Source: Natronoarchaeum mannanilyticum (GTDB lineage: Archaea; Halobacteriota; Halobacteria; Halobacteriales; Natronoarchaeaceae). Taken from it: 64,000 nucleotides of DNA. The stretch spans positions 947,145 to 1,011,144 of the forward strand of contig NZ_BAAADV010000001.1 of the NCBI RefSeq assembly GCF_039522665.1, in the 5' to 3' direction. Position numbers and translations under genes: made by a program. The notes under the pieces were generated by a model, which made no database searches, had not been told where the DNA came from, and saw only the letters and a list, made by a program, of their open reading frames with translations. How positions within the stretch are numbered: position 1 is the first letter of the stretch; the number at the start of each line of letters is the position of its first letter. Shown piece after piece: positions 11,212 to 18,765 of this stretch.

Positions 11212-12080
11212 TGACGCGAACCGACGCCGACGCGAAGTCCGAGGACGTCGAGCGCGACCGGATCACCGACGGCGACGGCGCGGTCGTCGACAGCGCGCTC
11301 GTCGGCGACGGGCTCGAACTGAGCTACCCGACCAGCGACGGCACGGTCGTCGACTGCGCCCGCCTGGACATCCCCGAGGGCGCGGTGACGGCGCTGGTCG
11401 GCCCGAACGGCAGCGGCAAGAGCACGCTGCTGAAGGCGCTCTCGGACCACCTCGCGCCGGACGCGGGCGACGTGCTGATCCGCGGGAAGGACATCGACTC
11501 GTTCGACAAGAAGGAACTGGCACGCGAGCTCGGCGTGCTCTCCCAGGAGAACGACTCGCTGGAGAGCATCACCGTCGAGGACCTGACCTACCACGGCCGG
11601 TACCCGCACCGCGGCTTCTTCGACGAGACCGACGCGGAGGATCGCGAGGCCGTCGAGCGCGCCCTGGAGATGGCGGGCGTCGAGCACCTCCGGGACGCCG
11701 AGCTCGGGCAGCTCTCGGGCGGCCAGAAGCAACTCGCCTGGATCGCGATGGTGCTGGCCCAGGACACCGACGTCCTCCTGCTCGACGAGCCGACGACGTT
11801 CCTCGACCTGTACCACCAGTTCCGGGTGCTGGAGACGGTGCGCCAGCTCAACGAGCAACAGGACGTCACCGTCGCGGTCGTGCTCCACGACATCGCGCAG
11901 GCCGCCCGGTTCGCGGACTACCTCGTCGCCATGCACGACGGCGAGCTGTACGACTGGGGGCCGCCGGAGGACGTCGTGACCGAGCAGCTGCTCGCGGACG
12001 TGTTCGGCGTCGAAGCTACGGTGAAGCACGAGCCCGAGCTGCAGGTGCTGCCCCACCGCGCGCTACCCGACGAGCAGTAG
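11211..12080 (+). CDS. Iron ABC transporter ATP-binding protein
   Basis: 289 residues. The Walker A motif is GPNGSGKSTLLKALSDHL, the signature is QLSGGQKQLAWIAMVLAQ, Walker B is TDVLLLDEPTTFLD and the switch histidine is VVLHDIAQAARF. This order and the YHQFRVLETVRQL spacing are those of FepC/FhuC-type iron ATPases. It has an acidic N-terminal extension of about 30 residues. It is coupled to the preceding permease and probably serves all three binding proteins, as no other ATPase is present. Confidence 0.93.
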   Translation: MTRTDADAKSEDVERDRITDGDGAVVDSALVGDGLELSYPTSDGTVVDCARLDIPEGAVTALVGPNGSGKSTLLKALSDHLAPDAGDVLIRGKDIDSFDKKELARELGVLSQENDSLESITVEDLTYHGRYPHRGFFDETDAEDREAVERALEMAGVEHLRDAELGQLSGGQKQLAWIAMVLAQDTDVLLLDEPTTFLDLYHQFRVLETVRQLNEQQDVTVAVVLHDIAQAARFADYLVAMHDGELYDWGPPEDVVTEQLLADVFGVEATVKHEPELQVLPHRALPDEQ

Positions 12081-12112
12081 CGAGGCTTCGCGTTTCGGAA
12101 CATTTTTGCTTT

Positions 12113-12128
12113 TTTAGGCTAACCTAAA
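12113..12128 (+). promoter_or_regulatory. Iron-regulator operator before binding protein 2
   Basis: TTTAGGCTAACCTAAA ends 5 bases before the ATG at 12134. It differs from the box at 10066 only in the central spacer bases. A T-rich stretch just upstream serves as the likely TATA region, so the box would sit on the transcript start. Confidence 0.8.
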
Positions 12129-12133
12129 AACCG

Positions 12134-13243
12134 ATGACCGATCGAAGCGGATCGACGAGGCGGAACGTACTGAAAGCGAGCGCCGTCGGCGGCGTCGGCG
12201 CCCTCGCAGGCTGTCTGGCCTCGCCGGAGTCCGGCGACGACGAGGTAACCCACACCGTGACGATGGAGCCGGTCGGCGAGGTCGAGTTCACCGGCGTCCC
12301 CGAGGTCTGGGCCGCGAACAACGGGAGCTGGGCCGACATGGGGATCGCGCTGGGCCAGGATCCCCCGGCGTCAGCGTGGCTCCCCAGCCGATACCACACT
12401 CACTACTACGACGAGATCCCCGGGCTCAGCGTCGACAAGAGCGACATGGTCCGGCTGTCCGACGACGGCGTCGACGCCGAGAAGTTCTACGAGATCGACG
12501 CCGACGTCCACGTCATCGACCCGAACTTCCTGACGGGCCGGTGGTCCGACAGCTGGAGCGAGGAGGACATCGAGGAGGTCGAGGAGACGACCGGCGGCCC
12601 CTTCTTCGGCAACAGCATCTTCTCGACGGGGTACACCTGGCACGAGGACTACCCGTACCTCTCGCTGTACGAGGCGTTCGAGAAGCTCTCCGAGGTGTTC
12701 CAGGAGCAGGAGCGCTACGAGGCGTTCGCCGAGCACCACGAGCAGTTCCAGTCGAACGTCGAGGACGCCGTCCCGCCGGAGGGCGAGCGGCCCGCCGTCG
12801 CGGTCATGTGGGCCGCGGGGAACGACCCCGACGCGTTCTCGCCGTACCTGATCGGCGAGGGGACGAGCTTCAAGCAGTGGCGCGATCTGAAGGTCCGCGA
12901 CGCGTTCGCCGAAACGAACGTTCGGGACTTCCACGACACCCGCGGTCAGGTCGACTACGAGACGCTGCTGGAGATCGACCCCGACGTCCTGCTGTTCCGC
13001 GGCCACGAGACCCAGACCGAAGCGGAGTTCCGGAACACGCTGGTCGCGAACATGGAGGCCAACGACACCGCTCAGGAGCTGACGGCCGTCCAGAACGGCG
13101 ACGTCTACCGCGGCGGCCCGCTGTACCAGGGCCCGATCACGAACATGGTCGTGACCGAACGCGCGGCCGGGCAGCTCTACGGCGTCGAGGAGGAGCTGTA
13201 CGATCGCGAGCGCGTCGCCGAGATCGTCGAGGGCGACTTCTAA
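12134..13243 (+). CDS. Iron/siderophore-type ABC substrate-binding lipoprotein (copy 2)
   Basis: 369 residues. A Tat signal (GSTRRNVLKASAVGGV) leads to the lipobox LAGC, so it should be anchored to the membrane by lipid. The mature protein shows VTMEPVGEVEFTGVPEVW, then SWADMGIALGQDPP, and FRGGPLYQGPITNMVVTERA-type segments shared with copies 1 and 3. It presumably captures a ferric chelate for the FecCD permease at 10087. It is expressed from its own promoter with an iron box. Confidence 0.9.
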   Translation: MTDRSGSTRRNVLKASAVGGVGALAGCLASPESGDDEVTHTVTMEPVGEVEFTGVPEVWAANNGSWADMGIALGQDPPASAWLPSRYHTHYYDEIPGLSVDKSDMVRLSDDGVDAEKFYEIDADVHVIDPNFLTGRWSDSWSEEDIEEVEETTGGPFFGNSIFSTGYTWHEDYPYLSLYEAFEKLSEVFQEQERYEAFAEHHEQFQSNVEDAVPPEGERPAVAVMWAAGNDPDAFSPYLIGEGTSFKQWRDLKVRDAFAETNVRDFHDTRGQVDYETLLEIDPDVLLFRGHETQTEAEFRNTLVANMEANDTAQELTAVQNGDVYRGGPLYQGPITNMVVTERAAGQLYGVEEELYDRERVAEIVEGDF

Positions 13244-13341
13244 CTCGGCGTCCGCGGTCGGTCGGCGGCCGCGGCGTTCCCGCCGACCGACGGGATCGGA
13301 CCGCCGGTCGACGGCGGATCGCATCGGAACGCTTTTTAATT

Positions 13342-13357
13342 TTTAGGTTAGCCTAAA
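13342..13357 (+). promoter_or_regulatory. Iron-regulator operator before binding protein 3 and the flavoprotein
   Basis: TTTAGGTTAGCCTAAA, the best match to the DtxR-family consensus of the three boxes, ends 4 bases before the ATG at 13362. A TATA-like TTTTTAAT precedes it at 13333-13340. It should control both the binding protein and the overlapping oxidoreductase gene. Confidence 0.8.
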
Positions 13358-13361
13358 ACCC

Positions 13362-14474
13362 ATGGCTAGAGAAAGCACCACGACCAGACGCGCGATACTC
13401 GGAACGGGCGCGGCGCTCGCGGCCGGAGCGACGGCGGGTTGCACGACGTACGGCGGGCCGAGCGCCGACGACGGCGGCGACGATAGCTACTCGGTGACGA
13501 TGGAACCGGTCGGCACGGTCGAGTTCGACGCGGTGCCCGAGACGTGGTTCCCCTACACGGGCGACTACGCCGACATGGGCGTCGCGCTGGGCCAGGCAGA
13601 CGGACTCGCGGCCATCGGCGTCGCCGCGCGGTACGGCGCACACCTCTACGACGAGCTCCCCGGCGTCGGCGTCGACACGTCGGCGCTCACCGAACTGTAC
13701 CAGGACGGCACCGACCCGGAGATCTTCCACGAACTCGGCGCCGACGTCCACCTGATCGATCCGAACTTCATGCAGAACCGGCTCCAGTGGGACCGGAGCG
13801 ACGTCGAGGAGGTCGAGAACACGACCGGACCGTTCGTCGGCAACACGATCTTCTCCCGGGTGTACGACTGGCACGACTACGCCGACTACTCGCTGTACGA
13901 GGCGTTCGAGAAGGTCGCGCAGGTGTTCCAGGAGCAGGCACGCTACGAGGCGTTCAAAGCGTACCACGACGAGGTGATCGGAGACGTCCGCTCGCGACTC
14001 CCCGAAGACCGACCGGACGTCGCGGTGCTGTACCCGGCGGAGGTGCCCCCTGAGTCGTTCTACCCCTACCTGATCGGCGACGGTACTCAGTCGAAGCACT
14101 GGAACGATCTGGGCGTCGGCGACGCGCTGGCCGCCCACGACGTCACGGACGCCCAGGCCGGCGGCGGCACGATCGACTACGAGACGCTGCTGGAGGTCGA
14201 TCCGGACGTGCTGGCTGTCAGGCTCCAGGGCGAGATCACGCCCGAGTACTTCGAGGAGAACGTCGCCGCGCCGATCCGCGACCACGACGTCGCGAGCGAG
14301 CTGCGGGCGGTCCGGAACGATCGGATCGTCTACGGCGGCCTGACCTACCAGGGGCCGATCATCAACCTGTTCCAGACCGAACGAGCGGCACAGGGACTCT
14401 ATCCCGACGAGTTCGGCGGCGAACGGCTGTTCGACCGCGAGCGCGTCGCCGAAATCGTCAACGGAAACCTATGA
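13362..14474 (+). CDS. Iron/siderophore-type ABC substrate-binding lipoprotein (copy 3)
   Basis: 370 residues. The Tat motif is TTTRRAILGTGAAL and the lipobox ATAGC. The mature part opens YSVTMEPVGTVEFDAVPETW and YADMGVALGQ, nearly the same as copy 1, and ends VYGGLTYQGPIINLFQTERA then FDRERVAEIVNG. It belongs with the other class III binding proteins. Its stop overlaps the next start by four bases (ATGA), tying it translationally to the flavoprotein. Confidence 0.9.
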   Translation: MARESTTTRRAILGTGAALAAGATAGCTTYGGPSADDGGDDSYSVTMEPVGTVEFDAVPETWFPYTGDYADMGVALGQADGLAAIGVAARYGAHLYDELPGVGVDTSALTELYQDGTDPEIFHELGADVHLIDPNFMQNRLQWDRSDVEEVENTTGPFVGNTIFSRVYDWHDYADYSLYEAFEKVAQVFQEQARYEAFKAYHDEVIGDVRSRLPEDRPDVAVLYPAEVPPESFYPYLIGDGTQSKHWNDLGVGDALAAHDVTDAQAGGGTIDYETLLEVDPDVLAVRLQGEITPEYFEENVAAPIRDHDVASELRAVRNDRIVYGGLTYQGPIINLFQTERAAQGLYPDEFGGERLFDRERVAEIVNGNL

Positions 14475-15496
14475 GCGAGGGGCGCGACGACGAGGTCGAT
14501 GCGGGCACCGACGTCGACGCCGACGCGACCGGCGGGACAGACGTCGAGACGGCGAACAACGTCGAGGCGGCGATCGACGCCACTCGCGACGTCGTCGTGA
14601 TCGGCGGCGGCCCGGCGGGCTGCTCGGCCGCGGTGTTCGTCGCCCGGTACGGCCTCGACGCGGTCGTGTTCGACCGCGGGCCGGCGGCGCTGCGCCGGTG
14701 CGCGTACCTCGAAAACTACCTCGGCTTCCCCGCGGGGATCGACGTGGACACGTTCCACGAGCTGATACACGAGCACGTCGAGCGGGCGGGCTGTGCGCTC
14801 CGCTCGGAGCTGGTCGAGGCCGTCGAGCGAGTCGAGGACGACGGCCCGACACCGGACGACGCCCGGTTCGTCGTCGAGACCGACGAGGGGCGCCGCGTCG
14901 CCGCGGCGTACGTGATCGCCGCGGCGTGGTACGACGGGTCGTACCTCCGCACGCTGGACGACGACGCGATGTTCGAGGAGCACGAACACCACGGCGAACT
15001 CGAGGAGCGGTTCGATCCCGAGTACCCCGACGAGGACGGCCGGACGCCGTTCGAGGGGCTGTACGTGGCCTCGCCCGCAGGCCAGCGCAGCGCCCAGGCG
15101 ATCGTCGCGGCGGGCAACGGCGCCCACGTCGCGCGCTGTCTGCTCGAGGACCACCGCATCGCGCGGGGGTATCCCGAGGGCGTCGCGACGGAGTACGACT
15201 GGCTGCGACGGGACGGCGAGTTCTCCGGCGAGTGGGCCGAGCGGGACCGCTGGCGCGAGTGGTTCGAGAACGAGGCCGGCGAGGACCACGATCTCGACGA
15301 CGATCGCCTAGAAGAGTTGCGGGAGCGCTACATCGACCGCGCGTTCGAGACGCGCCTCACGGACGCCGAGGCCGAGTCGCGAGCGGACGGCGGCGTCGAG
15401 CGGCTGGTCGACGTTCTCGGGCCCGAACGCGTGCTCGACGCCATCGACGACGCGACGATCGAGAAGTACGCCGAGGGAAGTCGGGACGCGCGGTGA
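14471..15496 (+). CDS. Minimal FAD-dependent oxidoreductase of the iron operon
   Basis: 341 residues. An acidic leader of about 38 residues is followed by a Rossmann FAD motif DVVVIGGGPAGCSAAVF and LENYLGFPAGIDVDTFHELI, which resembles thioredoxin-reductase-like flavoproteins, and a late LYVASPAGQRSAQAIVAAGNG helix that closes the FAD site. It lacks the CxxC redox motif of thioredoxin reductases and I see no second GxGxxA NAD(P)-binding motif. The C-terminal 130 residues are acidic and helical. Overlap with the binding-protein gene and the shared iron box suggest a role in iron release or reduction, which is inference only. Confidence 0.7.
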   Translation: MSEGRDDEVDAGTDVDADATGGTDVETANNVEAAIDATRDVVVIGGGPAGCSAAVFVARYGLDAVVFDRGPAALRRCAYLENYLGFPAGIDVDTFHELIHEHVERAGCALRSELVEAVERVEDDGPTPDDARFVVETDEGRRVAAAYVIAAAWYDGSYLRTLDDDAMFEEHEHHGELEERFDPEYPDEDGRTPFEGLYVASPAGQRSAQAIVAAGNGAHVARCLLEDHRIARGYPEGVATEYDWLRRDGEFSGEWAERDRWREWFENEAGEDHDLDDDRLEELRERYIDRAFETRLTDAEAESRADGGVERLVDVLGPERVLDAIDDATIEKYAEGSRDAR

Positions 15497-15519
15497 AACG
15501 TCGGGATGGCCGGCCGCAG

Positions 15520-15837
15520 TTACAGGCCGTCCGCGGAGCCCCGCCAGCCGTCTGAGCGCTCGAACGCTTCGATCTCCCGTTCGAGGTCGATCCTCGCGAT
15601 GCCGTAGTACCGCTCCCGGCCCGCCGGCGTCTTGCAGCGCAGGATCGCCGTGTCGGGTGTCGCCTCGAAGATCGTAACGACGCGCCCGCTGGCGTGTTCC
15701 CACTCGCCCAGCGTTGCCGCGTCGTCGGTGTTCCGTTCGCCGAGTCGCCAGCTCATCGGGTTGGCCGTGTCCAGCGAGACCGGGAGGGGTCGACCGAGAG
15801 TGCAGCGTCCGGTCGGGGCCGGTGCGCGTTGCGACAT
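15520..15837 (-). CDS. Small haloarchaeal protein of unknown function
   Basis: 105 residues. The conserved-looking part is WRLGERNTDDAATLGEWEH and then VVTIFEATPDTAILRCKTP, RYYGIARIDLEREIEAFER, a compact alpha/beta fold I do not recognise. The start is uncertain. An ATATAA-like TATA element at about 15864-15871 on this strand would place transcription near 15840, favouring the ATG at 15837 over 15861 or the internal one at 15756. It is convergent with the flavoprotein gene. Confidence 0.5.
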   Translation of the reverse strand: MSQRAPAPTGRCTLGRPLPVSLDTANPMSWRLGERNTDDAATLGEWEHASGRVVTIFEATPDTAILRCKTPAGRERYYGIARIDLEREIEAFERSDGWRGSADGL

Positions 15838-15970
15838 ACGTTCACGTACCGTTCCACCCATTATATTCGTGATGGTTCGGCGCCGCGCCGGGCGCGGGTC
15901 GTCGTGCTGGCGTCTACTGCGCCGACTCGACTGCGCTCGTCGACGCCGCTGCGAACGTCACGCCGCGGCT

Positions 15971-16204
15971 CTACGCGGTCGCGTTGCCCGCACCGAGATC
16001 GCTCGCGCTGTGGAGGAACACGTCGAGGTCGACGTGGGACTCTCGGCCGGCGCGCCGGGCGGTCTCCGGATCCGAACAGACGCGGACGTAGTCGGTCAGG
16101 AAGCTCCGGGGCGTGGCGCCGAACGCGCCCTCGTACCGGTCGCCCATCTCGACGGTGGTCGTCGCGCTGTAGGGCGCGCCGCAGTTGGGGCAGGCGTCGG
16201 TCAT
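15971..16204 (-). CDS. Small zinc-ribbon protein
   Basis: 77 residues beginning MTDACPNCGAPYSATTTVEM. The single CPNCG knuckle at residues 5-9, with a later lone cysteine in YVRVCSDPE, suggests a partial zinc ribbon. The remainder has no recognised domain. Small one- or two-knuckle zinc proteins are common in haloarchaea and mostly unstudied. It lies upstream of no obvious partner; carA follows on the same strand about 90 bases away in the opposite order. Confidence 0.55.
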   Translation of the reverse strand: MTDACPNCGAPYSATTTVEMGDRYEGAFGATPRSFLTDYVRVCSDPETARRAGRESHVDLDVFLHSASDLGAGNATA

Positions 16205-16298
16205 AGCACGACGGACTAGCCGCTCGGGACACTTCTGGATGACGGCGAGATGTCGGTCGGCGGGAAAACTGCGAAAATCGAACGGACGCCGACGGCGC

Positions 16299-17381
16299 TC
16301 AGTCGTCGGCCGTGACGGTCGTCTGGGTCGCGGCGGAGTCGGTCATCGCGAGCACGTCGTCGAAGAAGTCGAGCGAGTCGTTCGGGCCGGGGTTGGCCTC
16401 GGGGTGGTACTGGCGCGTGATGATGTCCAGCTCGTCGTTGTCGAGCCCTTCGGGCGTGTCGTCGTTGACGTTAAACTGAGTGACCTCCAGCGTCTCGCCG
16501 GGCTCGTCGACGGTGTAGCCGTGGTTCTGGGTCGTCATGACGACCTGGTTGGTGCGGACGTCCATGACGGGCTGGTTGACGCCGCGGTGGCCGAAGTCCA
16601 TCTTCTCGGTGGTGCCGCCCAGCGCCTCGGCGACGATCTGCTGGCCGAGACAGATGCCCGCGAGGGGAACCTCACCGGCGAAGTGGTCGACCAGCTCGAT
16701 CGTCGCCTCGAAGTTCGCGGGGTCGCCGGGGCCGTTCGAGATAAAGAGGACGTCGGTGTCGTAGCTCTCGACGTCCTCGACCGACGCGTCGTGGGGCAGC
16801 ACGTCGACGTCGGCGCCGCGCTCGTTGAGCGAGTCGACGATCGAGCCCTTCGCGCCGCAGTCGATCAGCGTGACCGAGGCGTCGACGCCGCCCTCGGCGC
16901 CCTCGTGGTGTTCGGGCTCGTCGACGCTGACCTGCTCGCCGATCTCGGTGTGCTCGCTCATCCCCTTGCAGGCGTCGAGTTCGTCGAGCGCGTCCTGCTC
17001 GGTGACGTCCTCGCCGACGGCGATGCCACATTTCATGGCGCCGCCCTCGCGGATGTCGGTCACGAGGTCGCGGGTGTCGAGATGGTCGACCGCGGGGGTG
17101 TCTTCCTCGTCGAGCCACTCGACGACCTCGTCGGTGAGCTCGCGGGCGACGACGGCGTTGGGGTGGACCCGATCGGACTCGAAGCGGTCCTCCCGGACGC
17201 CGTAGTTGCCGATCAGCGGGTACGAGAACGTCAGGACCTGCTCCTCGTAGGAGGGGTCGGTCAGGCTCTCCTCGTAGCCCGTGTACGCTGTGGTGAAAAC
17301 GAGTTCGCCGCGTGTACTTCCCGGAACGCGACCACGGGCTTCGACCACGTGACCGCCCTCGAGCGCTACGTAGGCATCCAT
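16299..17381 (-). CDS. carA: Carbamoyl-phosphate synthase small subunit
   Basis: 360 residues, normal length. It is the glutamine amidotransferase subunit that supplies ammonia to CarB. The N-terminal CPSase_sm_chain domain (MDAYVALEGGHVVEARG, FTTAYTGYEESLTDPSY) is followed by a class I GATase domain with nucleophile Cys244 in LAGICLGQQ and His326/Glu328 in QYHPEANPGP; FISNGPGDP and NHGYTV are also present. An acidic linker (SVDEPEHHEGAEGG, about residues 152-165) separates the domains. It is divergent from the Lrp regulator gene with a palindrome between them. Confidence 0.97.
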   Translation of the reverse strand: MDAYVALEGGHVVEARGRVPGSTRGELVFTTAYTGYEESLTDPSYEEQVLTFSYPLIGNYGVREDRFESDRVHPNAVVARELTDEVVEWLDEEDTPAVDHLDTRDLVTDIREGGAMKCGIAVGEDVTEQDALDELDACKGMSEHTEIGEQVSVDEPEHHEGAEGGVDASVTLIDCGAKGSIVDSLNERGADVDVLPHDASVEDVESYDTDVLFISNGPGDPANFEATIELVDHFAGEVPLAGICLGQQIVAEALGGTTEKMDFGHRGVNQPVMDVRTNQVVMTTQNHGYTVDEPGETLEVTQFNVNDDTPEGLDNDELDIITRQYHPEANPGPNDSLDFFDDVLAMTDSAATQTTVTADD

Positions 17382-17410
17382 CGTTACGATATGCGTATGC
17401 CCTTCCGGTG

Positions 17411-17451
17411 CATAAAGCTTGCTTTCGAAGTGAAGTTACGAATTTCGTAAC
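17411..17451. promoter_or_regulatory. carA-lrp divergent regulatory region with Lrp-type palindrome
   Basis: GTTACGAATTTCGTAAC at 17435-17451 is a perfect 7-3-7 inverted repeat. On the minus strand a TATA-like CTTTATG at about 17411-17417 lies some 30 bases before the carA ATG, so the palindrome is just upstream of the carA TATA box. For lrp, starting at 17488, the palindrome overlaps the expected promoter, which fits autoregulation. The core TACGAATTTCG recurs upstream of carB. Confidence 0.65.
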
Positions 17452-17487
17452 GGGTAAGTGGCCCCCCGGCGTAGCACCGGCCATCCG

Positions 17488-17898
17488 ATGGACGACCTCG
17501 ATCAGCAGATCCTGAACGTGCTGCGGCGGGACGCCCGGACGCCGTACACCGAAATCGCCGAGCAGGTCGGGACCTCCGAGGGCACGGTCAGGAACCGCGT
17601 CGAGCGGATGACCGAGGAGGGCGTCATCGACCGCTTTACCGTCTCGACGCGGACGGGCAACGTCAAGGCGATGGTCGAGGTCAGCGTCGCGGTCGACGTC
17701 GACACGACCGCGGTGTCCGAGCAGATGGCCGAGTGGCAGCTCGTCGACTTCGTCTGGCAGGTCAGCGGCGAGGAGGACGTCGTGCTGATCGTCGACGCCG
17801 CGGACACGCAGGCGCTCAACGAGCTGATCACGAAGGCCCGCGAGCTCGAGGACGTCGTGAGCACGAAGACGCGGCTGATTCTGGACGAGCAGCGCTGA
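17488..17898 (+). CDS. Lrp/AsnC-family transcriptional regulator
   Basis: 136 residues, typical for the family. The N-terminal AsnC helix-turn-helix (MDDLDQQILNVLRRDARTPY, VGTSEGTVRNRVERMTEEGV) is followed by a C-terminal RAM ligand-binding domain (VSVAVDVDTTAVSEQMAEWQ, VSGEEDVVLIVDAADTQALN). Lrp proteins bind DNA as dimers to octamers and sense amino acids. Its position next to carA, with a palindrome also found at carB, suggests control of carbamoyl-phosphate synthesis. The start is the ATG followed by the conserved DDLDQQIL. Confidence 0.92.
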   Translation: MDDLDQQILNVLRRDARTPYTEIAEQVGTSEGTVRNRVERMTEEGVIDRFTVSTRTGNVKAMVEVSVAVDVDTTAVSEQMAEWQLVDFVWQVSGEEDVVLIVDAADTQALNELITKARELEDVVSTKTRLILDEQR

Positions 17899-17930
17899 TC
17901 GCGGTCCGGACCCCGCTCTCCCGGCGAGCC

Positions 17931-18632
17931 TCACTCCTCGGGCGGGACGCCGAAGCCCGGCGTCGTCACCTCCGGGCGCTCGAAGTGGCCCTTCTGCCCG
18001 TGGACGAACCGGTACCCCTTGCGGATCGCCCGATGGGGGAGCCAGTCGTCGACCCGGGCCTCGACGCGGCCGTCCCGGATCGCCGCGACGACGCTCTCGG
18101 GCGTCAGCTCCTCGGCGTCGATCGCGGTGTGGGCCCGCCCGACCTCGATCGGGTAGTGGGCGTCGCTGCCGCCCACGAGCGGCAAGTCGAGGTCGTCGGC
18201 CAGCTCGCGCACCCAGTCGCTGGTCCGGGGGTGCTTGCCGTTGATCTCGACGGCGTCGAACCCGGCGTCGGCTTCGCGCAGGCTGCTGTCCCGGAACGGG
18301 TGGGCCAGGATCGCCGCGCAGTTCCGATCGTGAGCCAACTCGACGGTCTCGGTCGGCGTCAGTTCTCCCTGCTCGGTCTCGACGGGCGGGTCGGGGCCGA
18401 CGATCAGCACGTGGCCGTCGCTGGTCGTCACCTCGATGCCCGGCAACACCGACACCGAGTTTCGATCCTCGAAGGGCGTGTAGTAGTCGTGGTTCGTCGT
18501 CGCGAGGCCGTCGAGCCCTCGCGCGGCGGCCGTCCGGGTGAGCAACTCGACGCCGACCGGGTCGAACAGGTCGCCGAGGCGACGCCGGCCGTGGAAAAAG
18601 CGCGTGTGCGAGTGGAGGTCGACCGCGAGCAT
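17931..18632 (-). CDS. PHP-domain metal-dependent phosphoesterase
   Basis: 233 residues. The PHP signature DLHSHTRFFHG sits right at the N-terminus, and later metal-binding segments are TNHDYYTPFEDR, PGIEVTTSDGH, AILAHPFRD and GGSDAHYP. The family hydrolyses phosphoester bonds with two or three metal ions; many archaeal members are uncharacterised. The ATG at 18632 is chosen because the histidine motif follows at residue 5; an upstream start adds 17 residues without conservation. Confidence 0.85.
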   Translation of the reverse strand: MLAVDLHSHTRFFHGRRRLGDLFDPVGVELLTRTAAARGLDGLATTNHDYYTPFEDRNSVSVLPGIEVTTSDGHVLIVGPDPPVETEQGELTPTETVELAHDRNCAAILAHPFRDSSLREADAGFDAVEINGKHPRTSDWVRELADDLDLPLVGGSDAHYPIEVGRAHTAIDAEELTPESVVAAIRDGRVEARVDDWLPHRAIRKGYRFVHGQKGHFERPEVTTPGFGVPPEE

Positions 18633-18765
18633 GCGTCCGTATACGACCGCGAGGGGGTTGTGAGTTGGGCCTAAACAGCGCATCGCGGCGGCGAGGGGAC
18701 GCCGCTTCGCGGTCAGCCGTCGGCGCTGGGGCGCCCCACGCTCGGCCGCGAGCGCCGCCCCCTCG

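Noticed and set aside
14471..15496. Thioredoxin reductase.
   Set aside because: No CxxC redox pair and no visible NAD(P)-binding motif, so I describe it only as an FAD-dependent oxidoreductase.
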